Shown here in pieces: positions 25,565 to 34,203 of a DNA stretch of 64,000 nt. The position numbers were made by a program, and so were the translations under genes. The stretch spans positions 11,630 to 75,629 of the forward strand of contig CAZRSF010000022.1 of NCBI GenBank assembly GCA_964602655.1. Direction: 5' to 3'. Each line of letters opens with the position of its first letter. Within the stretch, counting starts at the first letter, position 1. Under the pieces are notes generated by a model. The model did no database searches, was not told where the DNA came from, and worked only from the letters and a program-made list of their open reading frames with translations. Source of the DNA: Moduliflexus sp964602655. GTDB taxonomy: Bacteria; Moduliflexota; Moduliflexia; Moduliflexales; Moduliflexaceae.

Positions 25565-27568
25565 CTACATATTATCAGACGTTTTGAAGAATGCGATGGT
25601 ATGCCGAAGTTGTTCGGCTTGCCCTGCGAGTGCTTCAGAGGCGGAGGCCATCTTTTGCGATAATGCCGTATTTTGTTGAATCACCTGATCCAATTCCTGA
25701 ATGGCTTGATTGATTTGGTTTGCGCCGGTATTTTGCTCACTGCTTGCCATACGAATTTCCTGCACCAATTCTGCCGTTTTGCGGATTTTGGGAACCAGAT
25801 TGATGAGACGCTGCCCCGCATTTTGAGCAATGGCGACGCTGGAAGAGGCCAGGCTATTGATTTCAGCGGATGCCGTTTGCGTGCGTGTTGATAAGGCGCG
25901 CACTTCATTGGCAACGACAGCAAAGCCCTTGCCGACTTCCTCCGCCCGCGCCGCTTCAATCGTAGCGTTCAGCGATAACATGCGGGTTTGACGCGCAATA
26001 TCTTCGACGACCATGATACGTTTGCTGATGTCATGCATGGCCTGAACAGTCGCTTGCACCGCCTGTCCGGTCTCGTCGGCGTCGCTGGCGGCGCTCGCGG
26101 CGATGCGTTCGGTTTGCTCGGCATTCTGGGCATTTTGTTCGATATTGCCCACCATTTGCTCCATCGAACTTGACGCCTCGCCAGATGATTCCGCCTGTTT
26201 GGTTGTCCACAGCAGCATTTCATCGGCATTGGCGCGCATTGTCAGGCTTTCGTCCGTAATCAGATTGGCGGCGAGTTTGATATTGGCGACAATCTCTTGG
26301 AGACGAACAATCATCTCGCGTAACGCATACTCCAGCACGCTCATTTCATCGTTCGATCCCGACTGCTTGACAGGCCGATTCGGGTCGGTTCGCTCCGCGC
26401 TATCGGAAAAATTCTCGCTGCCGGTGAGATCGCCCTGCGCCAACTGATGAATCAATTCCGTCAGGCGCATAATGGGTTTGACGAGCAGTGTCGTGAAAAA
26501 CGACGCGCCAAAGATGGCAACCACGCCGAATATCGCCACAATCGCCGCGACAATGACCAGAAATTGACGCTTGCTGCGCGTTTCTTCAGCGCGTGGAAAA
26601 TGGGCGACGAGCGCGCCGATATGCTCATCATTTTCAGCGGTCAGCGCGAAGGCAGCTTGATAATATTCCTGCCCCGCAATGGTGATAGCGGCAAATTGCA
26701 GCGCGGGCGCGGGCGGAGGATTCAGCAGATCAAGGCGTTCTCCTTGCGTGAATATCGCCTCAGGCACGGTGGTATAGTCGGCAAACGTGCCGACGCTGAA
26801 GTTATCTCCGGCAAACAGATTCACCTGCGTTTTGCTTAACCGCGCATAGCGTTCGACATCCTGTTGCAAAATCGCGACATCAATCAGACACAGCCCATTG
26901 ACCGTTTCCCGTTGCAGGATGGGAACGCGAAACCGCATGAACACGCGCTGAGCGTCCTGTTCTAACGCCACCGTCGCCTTCTCTGGCATCGGCGACTGAA
27001 GGGCTTTGGCAATAGACGCTGGAAATGGCTGGCGAGGAATGTCCTGAAGGTTCATGACGGTGGTAAACCAATCAGCGTCAGCGCTCATCGCAATCAATTC
27101 GTCCGGGAACACATCGGGCAGATACAGTCCCGAAACGGTTTCCTCCCCGCGCTGTTGATAGACGGCGAGGAGGGTGTTATCCTGATTATAAATCTGAATA
27201 TCCACCGCGGCGATCAGATCGCCGAATTTTGCTAACTCGGAGGAAATCGAACTGAGCGGCACCATCAATTTACGCACTTCGCGCACCGTCCATTCCTCAA
27301 CGGAGTCGTGATACTGCTGTTGCTGGAGTTGCGAGACATACATCGGCCCGGCCAACGATGTTTGAATAAACTGGTCGGTTTTGGCAAAGACATCGCGGAC
27401 GCGCGTATGGAAATCATCAAAGATGAGTTCGAACGTCGCGCTCAACTGTCGGCGGGACGCTTGCTCAAGCTGCCGGGTAAACAGGTAATAATAAATGCCT
27501 GACATTGCGCAAATCAGCGTGAAGGCAAATACGGAAATAAATAACAAAATTTTTCGTCGTAAGGTCAT
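25565..27568 (-). CDS. Methyl-accepting chemotaxis protein (667 aa), paralogue of the neighbour
   Basis: The architecture matches the adjacent receptor: a first membrane helix (ILLFISVFAFTLICAMSGIY), a sensor domain, a second helix (FLVIVAAIVAIFGVVAIFGA), one HAMP and a signalling hairpin. The hairpin reads RQTRMLSLNATIEAARAEEV followed by GKGFAVVANEVRALSTRTQ. Compared with the 763-aa receptor it lacks about 100 residues, the extra helical repeats after the HAMP domain. The sensors share marks such as SKTQVNLFAG versus SKTQVTMFAG. The two genes are 17 bp apart and probably form an operon. Ligands are unknown. Confidence 0.93.
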   Translation of the reverse strand: MTLRRKILLFISVFAFTLICAMSGIYYYLFTRQLEQASRRQLSATFELIFDDFHTRVRDVFAKTDQFIQTSLAGPMYVSQLQQQQYHDSVEEWTVREVRKLMVPLSSISSELAKFGDLIAAVDIQIYNQDNTLLAVYQQRGEETVSGLYLPDVFPDELIAMSADADWFTTVMNLQDIPRQPFPASIAKALQSPMPEKATVALEQDAQRVFMRFRVPILQRETVNGLCLIDVAILQQDVERYARLSKTQVNLFAGDNFSVGTFADYTTVPEAIFTQGERLDLLNPPPAPALQFAAITIAGQEYYQAAFALTAENDEHIGALVAHFPRAEETRSKRQFLVIVAAIVAIFGVVAIFGASFFTTLLVKPIMRLTELIHQLAQGDLTGSENFSDSAERTDPNRPVKQSGSNDEMSVLEYALREMIVRLQEIVANIKLAANLITDESLTMRANADEMLLWTTKQAESSGEASSSMEQMVGNIEQNAQNAEQTERIAASAASDADETGQAVQATVQAMHDISKRIMVVEDIARQTRMLSLNATIEAARAEEVGKGFAVVANEVRALSTRTQTASAEINSLASSSVAIAQNAGQRLINLVPKIRKTAELVQEIRMASSEQNTGANQINQAIQELDQVIQQNTALSQKMASASEALAGQAEQLRHTIAFFKTSDNM

Positions 27569-27583
27569 TGAACTCCTCCATTC

Positions 27584-27679
27584 TATAGCAAAACGACATA
27601 ATTCATGGTTCGACTCCCCTTCGACAGGCTCAGGACAGGCTGCTCACCATGACCGGTCACATCTGATCGTTTTGCTATA
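27584..27679. repeat. Nested palindromes: TATAGCAAAACGA arms around a family E (CTTCGACAGGCTCAGG) unit
   Basis: TATAGCAAAACGA (27584-27596) pairs exactly with TCGTTTTGCTATA (27667-27679). The 70-bp interior holds CCTTCGACAGGCTCAGGAC (from about 27618), the same unit found as a pair at 53550-53599. It lies just upstream of the chemoreceptor pair, within a 388-bp gap (27569-27956) that has no gene. Confidence 0.8.
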
Positions 27680-27906
27680 TTGACACAACAATTCTTTCTT
27701 CCACCCATCTTGTCGTTTTCCTCTCATACGTGACAGCCCGCCACTCAGGATGTATAACACAATAGATATGGCACTGCCTATATTTCCGTCAAGAAGAAAT
27801 TCATCATTGGCGACAATTGATGGAATCGTAGGGAGGTTATCCGTCAAGCATCGCTTTCGGAATAGTCGCGGGGCGTCTGGCGGTGATGGGAGCGTAAACG
27901 ATGAAG

Positions 27907-27939
27907 CAGGTGTCGGAGATGTTCGGAATCCGACACCTG
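27907..27939. repeat. Palindromic repeat, family F (GGTGTCxGA)
   Basis: CAGGTGTCGGA pairs with TCCGACACCTG across an 11-nt loop, 18 bp beyond the stop of the GH51 gene; it could end the arabinan operon transcript. Related copies are at 29569 and 33284. Confidence 0.85.
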
Positions 27940-27956
27940 TTCACAAGATGATGCGA

Positions 27957-29538
27957 TTAATCGGAATCGCGCATGGTTCGCGCTAATCGAATCACGTTCC
28001 AGGAGAGTTTCGGCAACGACGCTTTCAGCGCGCCCTGCGCCATTTTCGCGTCTCCACCTGTTCGCGGCTTCACATGGTCAGGCTGCTGCGCCGTATTGGC
28101 CGCTTTCAAGTCCGCATGTTCCAGCACGATATGCTCAACGACCTTATACTCGCCGAATCCGCGCAATTCGCAGGCGAAATCGAGGGCGTTCCGCTGATCT
28201 TTATTCACCGCAAACACGGTCAATTCGCCGGTCGCGTCGTTGATTGTCGCGATAGATTCCAACAGCGGAATTTCCCGCGCTTCCACCTTTTTCCGACCCA
28301 ATTCGTTTTCCCACCACGAGATTTGATTGTCATATTCCACCGTGTAGGTCGGGGACGAAATCACCGGCTGCAACGCCGTGCCGCGCCCGTATAACGACGC
28401 ATGGAGGAACGGATAAAAGATCGTCTGCTTCCAGGCTGCGCCGCCATTTTTCGTCATAATCGGCGCAATGACGTTGACCAACTGCGCGAGGCAGGCGATT
28501 TTCACGCGGTCGGCGTTGCGCAGCAGCGTAATCAACATGCAGCCCACGACCAGCGCATCTTCGAAGGTGTAGGCGTCTTCTAACAGCGGCGGCGCAACTT
28601 GCCAGGGGTCTTGTTTGCGGTCAGCGTCGTTGGAATGGAACCAGACATTCCATTCGTCAAACGAGAGATGAATTTGTTTGCGTTTGTGCTGTTTGGCTTT
28701 CACGGCATCGCAGAGCGCGACGACCGATTTGATGAATTCATCCATGTCAGTGGATTTCGCGAGAAACGCACCGATATTATTGGCCTGATTACCGTAATAG
28801 GTGTGAATCGAAATGTAATCCACCAAATCGTAGGCATGTTCTAACACCGTCATCTCCCATTCGCCGAATGTCGGCATGTAGAGGCTCGAACTGCCCGCCA
28901 AGACCATCTCGATGTTCGGATCGACCCAGCGCATCATTTTGGCGGCTTCGTAGGCGGTACGGCCATATTCGACCGCAGTTTTCTGGCACATTTGCCANNN
29001 NNNNNNNGGGGCCGTCCATCTCGTTGCCAAGACACCAGAGTTTGACGTTATGCGGTTTTTGGAAGCCATGCTCGCGGCGCAAATCGCTGTAATACGAGCC
29101 GCCGGGATGATTACAGTATTCGACGAGGTTTCTGGCAGCGTCCGGGCCGCGCGTACCGAGGTTGACCGCCATCATCACGTCGGTATTCGCTTTTTCTGCC
29201 CATTGCATGAATTCGTTCGTGCCGAATTCGTTGGTTTCCGTAGATTTCCAGGCGAGTTCCAAACGTTTCGGGCGCTGCGCTTTCGGGCCGACGCCGTCTT
29301 CCCAGTTATAGCCGGAGACAAAATTCCCGCCAGGATAGCGCACAAGCGGCACATCCAATTCTTTGATCAAATCAATCACATCCTGCCGGAAGCCGTTTGC
29401 GTCGGCGGTCGGATGCCCTGGCTCGTAAATGCCGCCATACACGGCGCGGCCTAAATGTTCGATAAATGAGCCATACAGCCGGTTGTCAATTTTACTGATC
29501 TCATACGCTCGGTCTAACAGCATTTTTGCGGTTGCCAT
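27957..29538 (-). CDS. Alpha-L-arabinofuranosidase, GH51 (interrupted by a 10-N assembly gap)
   Basis: The N-terminal part (29538 down to 29008) ends with the acid/base motif WCLGNEMDGP. The C-terminal part resumes WQMCQKTAVEYGRTAYEAA and carries the nucleophile in HLSFDEWNVW. Known GH51 enzymes read NEMDGPWQ without a break, and deleting the 10 Ns joins the two parts exactly in frame. The result is a 523-aa enzyme, close to the family's usual 500. So the gene is very likely intact and the gap is an assembly placeholder. The enzyme removes terminal arabinofuranose from arabino-oligosaccharides. There is no signal peptide, so it is probably cytoplasmic. It is last in the arabinan operon. Confidence 0.9.
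28998..29007. other. Assembly gap of 10 N inside the GH51 gene
   Basis: Ten Ns sit between codon CCC (Pro) and codon TGG (Trp) on the minus strand. Both flanks end at codon boundaries and the family motif is continuous, so the real missing length appears to be zero. Confidence 0.95.
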
Positions 29539-29568
29539 ATCAATTCTCCTTTGCTGTGGTTGTTATGA

Positions 29569-29601
29569 AGGTGTCAGACACTTTGGGAGTGTCTGACACC
29601 T
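29569..29601. repeat. Palindromic repeat, family F
   Basis: AGGTGTCAGACACTTT pairs with the following AGTGTCTGACACCT. It sits between the GH43 and GH51 genes of the arabinan operon. Confidence 0.9.
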
Positions 29602-29618
29602 GCCTTCTCAAAATAACG

Positions 29619-30650
29619 CTATTGACGCGCCGGGGCATCGGCGACCGGAATGCCGAAATCTGGCGTGCCATCGGCATTCCAGCGCAGAATTTGGGCGCGG
29701 GTATGCCGATTCGGATCGTTCAGTGGGTCGCCTTCGATTTTTTCGTAATTCCGGGCGTGATACACCAGCACATCGTCCTGCCCGTCGGCAGTCGTGGTGA
29801 AACAGTTATGCCCTGGTCCATACTGGCCGTTTTCGCGACTCATCTGAAACACCGGTTTCGGCGACTTGCTCCATGACGCCGGATCGAGCAAATTGCTCTC
29901 TTCCAGGGCGGTCAGCAAGCCCATGCAGTAATGCGCATCCGTTCCGCTGGCGGAATACGAGAGGAAAATCCGCCCGTTTCTCTTGAGAATCGCCGGGCCT
30001 TCGTTCACCCAGAAGAGTCTCTGTTCCCAAGTGAATTCCGGCTTCGACAGCATCACCTGCTTCCCTGTAATGCTCCAGGGCGTGTCCATTTCAGCGATAT
30101 ACAGATTGGTGTTGCCTTCGATTTTGGGGTCTTTCTGTGCCCAGACGAGATAGCGAACGCCGCGATGCTCGAAGGTGGTCGCGTCTAACGCAAATGACGA
30201 CCAGTTCGTTTTCAATTGCCCTTTTTCTTCCCACACGCCTTCAAACGGATTCGCAGACGCATTTTCCAGCACAAAGATGCGGATATTCCAGATCGCTTCG
30301 GCATATCCGGCGGCAAAATAGATATACCATTTGCCGTTGATGAAATGAATTTCCGGCGCCCAGATATGCGCGCCCATTGCGCCGGTCGCATGTTTCGTCC
30401 AGATCGTTGTCGGTTCAGCCGTTCCCAATTCCTGAATTGTCGCGGCGCGGCGCAGTTCGATCCGGTCATATTCCGGCGCGGTGGCGCTGAAATAATAAAA
30501 GCCGTCTGTATGTTTGTAAATAAACGGGTCGGCGCGTTGTTCCACAATCGGATTCTGAAATTCTTCGGCAGCGGCGCGAGTCGGATCGACGAATGCTGCA
30601 ACCAGGATAACGGCAATACTGAAACTGAAAAAAATGCTGAGATGATGCAT
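29619..30650 (-). CDS. Secreted glycoside hydrolase family 43 (arabinofuranosidase/arabinanase type)
   Basis: The protein is about 343 aa with a signal peptide (MHHLSIFFSFSIAVILVAAF, cut near TRAAAEE). The five-bladed propeller signature is seen in RADPFIYKHTDGFYYFSATA (first catalytic Asp). FALDATTFEHRG gives the pKa-setting Asp and FWVNEGPAILKRNGRIFLSY the general-acid Glu. IWAPEIHFINGKWYIYFAAG is typical of the family. It probably releases arabinose from arabinan or arabinoxylan outside the cytoplasm. The start at 30650 has CAGGAG 6 nt upstream; an earlier codon at 30668 lacks one. It is the third hydrolase gene of the operon. Confidence 0.9.
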   Translation of the reverse strand: MHHLSIFFSFSIAVILVAAFVDPTRAAAEEFQNPIVEQRADPFIYKHTDGFYYFSATAPEYDRIELRRAATIQELGTAEPTTIWTKHATGAMGAHIWAPEIHFINGKWYIYFAAGYAEAIWNIRIFVLENASANPFEGVWEEKGQLKTNWSSFALDATTFEHRGVRYLVWAQKDPKIEGNTNLYIAEMDTPWSITGKQVMLSKPEFTWEQRLFWVNEGPAILKRNGRIFLSYSASGTDAHYCMGLLTALEESNLLDPASWSKSPKPVFQMSRENGQYGPGHNCFTTTADGQDDVLVYHARNYEKIEGDPLNDPNRHTRAQILRWNADGTPDFGIPVADAPARQ

Positions 30651-30696
30651 TGTTGCTCCTGCTGTCATCCCTGACAGGGATGGGTTGAATATGTTA

Positions 30697-32157
30697 TCAT
30701 GAGATTTTGATGATATTCACCGAATGCGGCGGAAAGTCAATCATGCCTTGTTCGATGCGCACGTCTTTCGTGACAGGAACGACGCGCTCCGGACGGTCAA
30801 CATCATTATATGCATCGGGCGAATCGCCGCAAAGCGTGGTCATCTGATACGTTCCTGACAGGCTTTTGCCTTCAAGCGCGATATGGAAGCGGAGCGAGAC
30901 AAGCGGATGGCGATTTATCACCGCAATCGCCCAATGTTCCCGCGCTGCGTCGCAAGTCGCAATAGCGTCAAGCGCCGGAATAGAATTTCCGTTATGGGTG
31001 AACATATCACAGGAAGTCCAATTCTGCGCCACATACTCTTCGAGCAGATTGGCGTACATCGCTAACACATGGAATGTCGCGCGTTTAACCAGACCTTTCG
31101 GATGGACGAACAATGGCCCGCGAGCATTGACCACCGGCGCCATATTCGCCATTGTTACGGGCGGGTGTCGCAGGCAGGTGTTGAGAAATCCGGCTGAAAA
31201 CACGGCGTCAGCCATCGTATATGTGGCATTGATGTCGTTGCGGTCGCGCGCGCCAATCGCTTCCGGGCTATTGCCGTCAGGGTGATGCCATCCGCGCAGA
31301 TTCCATTCATCGAACGCAATGCCGATACGCCCTTCGAATCCGGCCACGCCGATAATCTGTTCGGTGGCGCGGATTGCCGCTTCTGGTTCTAACGCGCGAG
31401 TCATGCAGGTGGCGTAATCGCTCGGCTGATCCTTCTGCCAGAGCGGATCCCAATAGCCATGAATCGAGACGTCATCCAAATATTGCCCCGCCTGTTTCAG
31501 CAGGTTCAGTGTCCAATCCACATCCGGCAGCGCCGCAGCAAGCAGCTTGATTGACGGATCAGCGCGTTTCATCATTTTGGCCGATTCCGCGACAAAACGC
31601 CCCCATTCCTCTTTGGTTTTCGCGCCCATTTCCCAACTGCCGTAATTTTCGTTGCCGATAGACCAGTAGCAGACCTGATGCGGTTTCACGTTCCCGTTCG
31701 CCTGACGCAGCCGTCCCCAGCGCCCGATATCCAGATTGCAGTACTCGACCCAGTCGCTCATCTCTTCCGGCGTACCGGTTCCGGCGTTCGTGCAAATATA
31801 CGGCTCTGCGCCAAGCAACCGACACCATTCGATAAATTCATCCGTGCCGAACGTGTTCGGTTCTTCCACGCGCCACGCTTTATCGTAGCTCGGCTGACGG
31901 TCGCGCCCGACGCCATGCGTCCAGTGGTAAGCGCTGACAAAACAGCCGCCCGGCCAGCGCACAATCGGGACGCGCAATTCGCGCAACGCGGCAATCACAT
32001 CTAAGCGGAAACCTTTCGCATCGGCAAGCGGCGACCCCGGTTCGAACACGCCGCCATACACCTGACGATGGAAATGTTCGAGGAATTGGCCGAAAATCAT
32101 CCGATTGTACGGACGACAGCCGCGATGCGTTTCAATATGAATGCTATTTGTGTTCAT
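30697..32157 (-). CDS. Alpha-L-arabinofuranosidase, GH51
   Basis: This 486-aa enzyme is complete. The N-terminal barrel reads NRMIFGQFLEHFHRQVYGGV and VPIVRWPGGCFVSAYHWTHG. The acid/base Glu is in CYWSIGNENYGSWEMG and the nucleophile Glu in IGIAFDEWNLRGWH. It removes arabinofuranosyl groups from oligosaccharides, and it has no signal peptide. The start ATG (32157) follows a family G palindrome by only 8 bp, and no ribosome site can be seen between them. In-frame codons upstream run through the repeat and are not family-like. It may therefore be translated by coupling with the upstream GH43 gene. Confidence 0.93.
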   Translation of the reverse strand: MNTNSIHIETHRGCRPYNRMIFGQFLEHFHRQVYGGVFEPGSPLADAKGFRLDVIAALRELRVPIVRWPGGCFVSAYHWTHGVGRDRQPSYDKAWRVEEPNTFGTDEFIEWCRLLGAEPYICTNAGTGTPEEMSDWVEYCNLDIGRWGRLRQANGNVKPHQVCYWSIGNENYGSWEMGAKTKEEWGRFVAESAKMMKRADPSIKLLAAALPDVDWTLNLLKQAGQYLDDVSIHGYWDPLWQKDQPSDYATCMTRALEPEAAIRATEQIIGVAGFEGRIGIAFDEWNLRGWHHPDGNSPEAIGARDRNDINATYTMADAVFSAGFLNTCLRHPPVTMANMAPVVNARGPLFVHPKGLVKRATFHVLAMYANLLEEYVAQNWTSCDMFTHNGNSIPALDAIATCDAAREHWAIAVINRHPLVSLRFHIALEGKSLSGTYQMTTLCGDSPDAYNDVDRPERVVPVTKDVRIEQGMIDFPPHSVNIIKIS

Positions 32158-32165
32158 GACAATTC

Positions 32166-32224
32166 GTACCGCCGACGTCCTCGTCGGCCTCTCTTCGAAC
32201 CACCGACGAGGACGTCGGCGGTAC
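32166..32224. repeat. Palindromic repeat, family G (CCGCCGACGTCCTCGTCGG)
   Basis: GTACCGCCGACGTCCTCGTCGG (32166-32187, read in part) pairs exactly with the arm at 32203-32224. It lies between the GH43 stop and the GH51 start and takes the place where a ribosome site would be expected. Confidence 0.92.
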
Positions 32225-32230
32225 GGCGCG

Positions 32231-33217
32231 TTATTCTCCCAAAGGTTCTCCGATAACCGGCCAGCCGTCGGCATCCCAGGTGATCGGGCGGATTTGCAGG
32301 ACAGCCATTCCGCCGCGCTTGCCGTCATACATGTGATGTATCAATAAATCCTGATCGCCGTTTCGAATCACGGCATTATGGCCGGGGCCGTGCATATCGC
32401 CAGCGCCTTCCAGCACGAGCGTTCCGCCGCCGTCGAGCATTGGCTTGCCGTCTTTGTCGAGATACGCGCCAGTGATCTCTTGAGCGCGTCCGACGCGGAT
32501 GTTATACGTGCTTTTCACCTTCTGACAGCAGAAATCCCAGGAGACAAACAGGTAATAATATTCTCCATGTTTATAGATAAACGGGGCTTCAATCGGGTTA
32601 TACTCGACGCCGGGACGGCTTGCCAGCGCAACAAAGTCTGGCGGATTCTTCAGCGGCATGCCTGTTGCCGGATCAAGTTCGATCAATTTGATGCCTGTCC
32701 AGAACGACCCGAATGAGAGCCAGGCGCGGTCATCGTCGGTTTGAATGAAATTCGGGTCAATCGCGTTAAAATCGTCAGCAGGCGTAGATTTGATGACGAG
32801 TCCGCGATCTTCCCATTGATAGCGCGAGTCTTGCGGGTTTAATGTCTCATTGACGGCGAGGCCGATGCAAGAGAGGTTGCGGCCGAACGTGGAGACGCTG
32901 TAATACAGAAAATATTTGCCGTTGATAAACGCAATATCCGGCGCCCAGAGATGCCCTTCGAATTCGGGCACTTCTTCGAACGTCCATGCTGGAACTTTAT
33001 TGAACACGCGCCCGGCATATTGCCATGTCACCAAATCGTCCGACTTGCCTATAGAAACGCCCTGACCAGTCGTAAACATGTAATATTGCTCGCCTTCTTT
33101 CATGATGACAGGGTCATGCGCCGGGGCGGGCGCGGCTGCGGCGGTCAACACTTCCGCCGAATTTACGGCGAATAATAAAAAAAGGAGAATGATTACTCTG
33201 CATAAAACATGTTTCAT
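32231..33217 (-). CDS. Secreted GH43 arabinan endo-1,5-alpha-L-arabinosidase type
   Basis: This 328-aa protein has a signal peptide (VIILLFLLFAVNSAEVLTAA). The propeller begins with APAHDPVIMKEGEQYYMFTT (catalytic Asp). EGHLWAPDIAFINGKYFLYY follows, then FNAIDPNFIQTDDDRAWLSF (second Asp) and YNPIEAPFIYKHGEYYYLFV (acid Glu). This layout is that of AbnA-like arabinanases, which cut the alpha-1,5 arabinan backbone. It ends with a typical HHMYDGKRGGMAVLQIRPI block. It is the first hydrolase gene after the transporter genes, so the operon goes from import to secreted depolymerase and then intracellular debranching enzymes. Confidence 0.92.
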   Translation of the reverse strand: MKHVLCRVIILLFLLFAVNSAEVLTAAAAPAPAHDPVIMKEGEQYYMFTTGQGVSIGKSDDLVTWQYAGRVFNKVPAWTFEEVPEFEGHLWAPDIAFINGKYFLYYSVSTFGRNLSCIGLAVNETLNPQDSRYQWEDRGLVIKSTPADDFNAIDPNFIQTDDDRAWLSFGSFWTGIKLIELDPATGMPLKNPPDFVALASRPGVEYNPIEAPFIYKHGEYYYLFVSWDFCCQKVKSTYNIRVGRAQEITGAYLDKDGKPMLDGGGTLVLEGAGDMHGPGHNAVIRNGDQDLLIHHMYDGKRGGMAVLQIRPITWDADGWPVIGEPLGE

Positions 33218-33230
33218 GATTTATTTGCGC

Positions 33231-33258
33231 GTAGGGGCGTTCAATTGAACGCCCCTAC
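33231..33258. repeat. Perfect 28-bp palindrome, family H (GTAGGGGCG)
   Basis: GTAGGGGCGTTCAA is followed directly by its exact complement TTGAACGCCCCTAC. Larger members are at 42256-42307 and 55974-56031. Confidence 0.93.
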
Positions 33259-33283
33259 ATTGACACCGAAAGGTTGTGGATAT

Positions 33284-33316
33284 AGCTGTCAGACACCTTG
33301 AAGGTGTCTGACAGCT
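33284..33316. repeat. Palindromic repeat, family F
   Basis: AGCTGTCAGACACCTT pairs with AAGGTGTCTGACAGCT around one base. It lies 25 bp after the family H palindrome, in the gap between the permease and GH43 genes. Confidence 0.92.
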
Positions 33317-33345
33317 TTTCCTGGCCGCAGCGTGAAGCATTACAT

Positions 33346-34203
33346 CTACCCTTTGACTGCGCCGATAGTAAGGCCGGCGATAAAGGTTTTCTGGAACAGC
33401 AGAAAGAGAATTAAGAGCGGCAACACGGCCAGTACTGCGCCGGACATTAAGATCATGTAATTATTGCCATACGGTGTCAGGAGCGACGCCAAACCCATTG
33501 GCAGCGTGAACATTTCCGGCGTGCGCAGGACGATGAGCGGCCAGAGCAGGCTGTTCCAACTGAAGAGCGATTGCAAAATCGCCATTGCGCCGAAGGCTGG
33601 CATCATCAGCGGGAGCATTACCCGGAAATACGTGCCTAATTCGGTACAGCCATCAATCCGCGCCGCATCCAATAAATCTTTCGGCATACCGAGGGCATAT
33701 TGCCGGAAAAAGAAGATGGCGAACGGCGGGACGATAAACGGCAGCAGCACCCCCCAATAGGTATTGATCAACCTGAAGATGATCATGAGTTTGTACAACG
33801 GGAGCAGCAGAATTTCAATCGGCACCATCATCGTGAAAAGCACTAAGCCAAAGAGCAGATCGCGACCTCTGAATTTGTAAATCGCTAAGCCATAACCGAC
33901 AAAGGACGAAAAAAACAGGGCGACGACTGTTTGCAGCAACGTGACAATCACGCTGTTTCGATACCAGAGGAGATAACGATGACCGTCAGCGGAAAAGAGA
34001 AATTTATAATTGATCGTCGTCATCAGTTCTGGCTGATATTTGACATTCAAGCCCGATCTCAACAATTCTGTCGTAGGTTTGAATGATGCCAACATCAAGC
34101 AATAAAACGGAAAGATGGCAAAAATCGCCACGAGCAAAAAGAAGAGAAATAGTACAAGCTTTTGCAACGTTTGCGTCTGTTTCATTGAAATGGCCATGAT
34201 CAC
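33346..34203 (-). CDS. Carbohydrate ABC transporter permease (MalG/AraQ type)
   Basis: This inner-membrane permease of about 285 aa has six hydrophobic segments. The EAA loop, DAARIDGCTELGTYFRVMLP, contacts the ATPase, and the family end is FIAGLTIGAVKG. With its partner permease it would import arabino-oligosaccharides. The start is GTG at 34203 with AAGGAG 5 nt upstream; it overlaps the stop of the preceding permease gene (GTGA), so the two are coupled. No ATPase gene is in the operon; such importers often share an MsmX/UgpC-type ATPase encoded elsewhere. Confidence 0.93.
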   Translation of the reverse strand: MIMAISMKQTQTLQKLVLFLFFLLVAIFAIFPFYCLMLASFKPTTELLRSGLNVKYQPELMTTINYKFLFSADGHRYLLWYRNSVIVTLLQTVVALFFSSFVGYGLAIYKFRGRDLLFGLVLFTMMVPIEILLLPLYKLMIIFRLINTYWGVLLPFIVPPFAIFFFRQYALGMPKDLLDAARIDGCTELGTYFRVMLPLMMPAFGAMAILQSLFSWNSLLWPLIVLRTPEMFTLPMGLASLLTPYGNNYMILMSGAVLAVLPLLILFLLFQKTFIAGLTIGAVKG

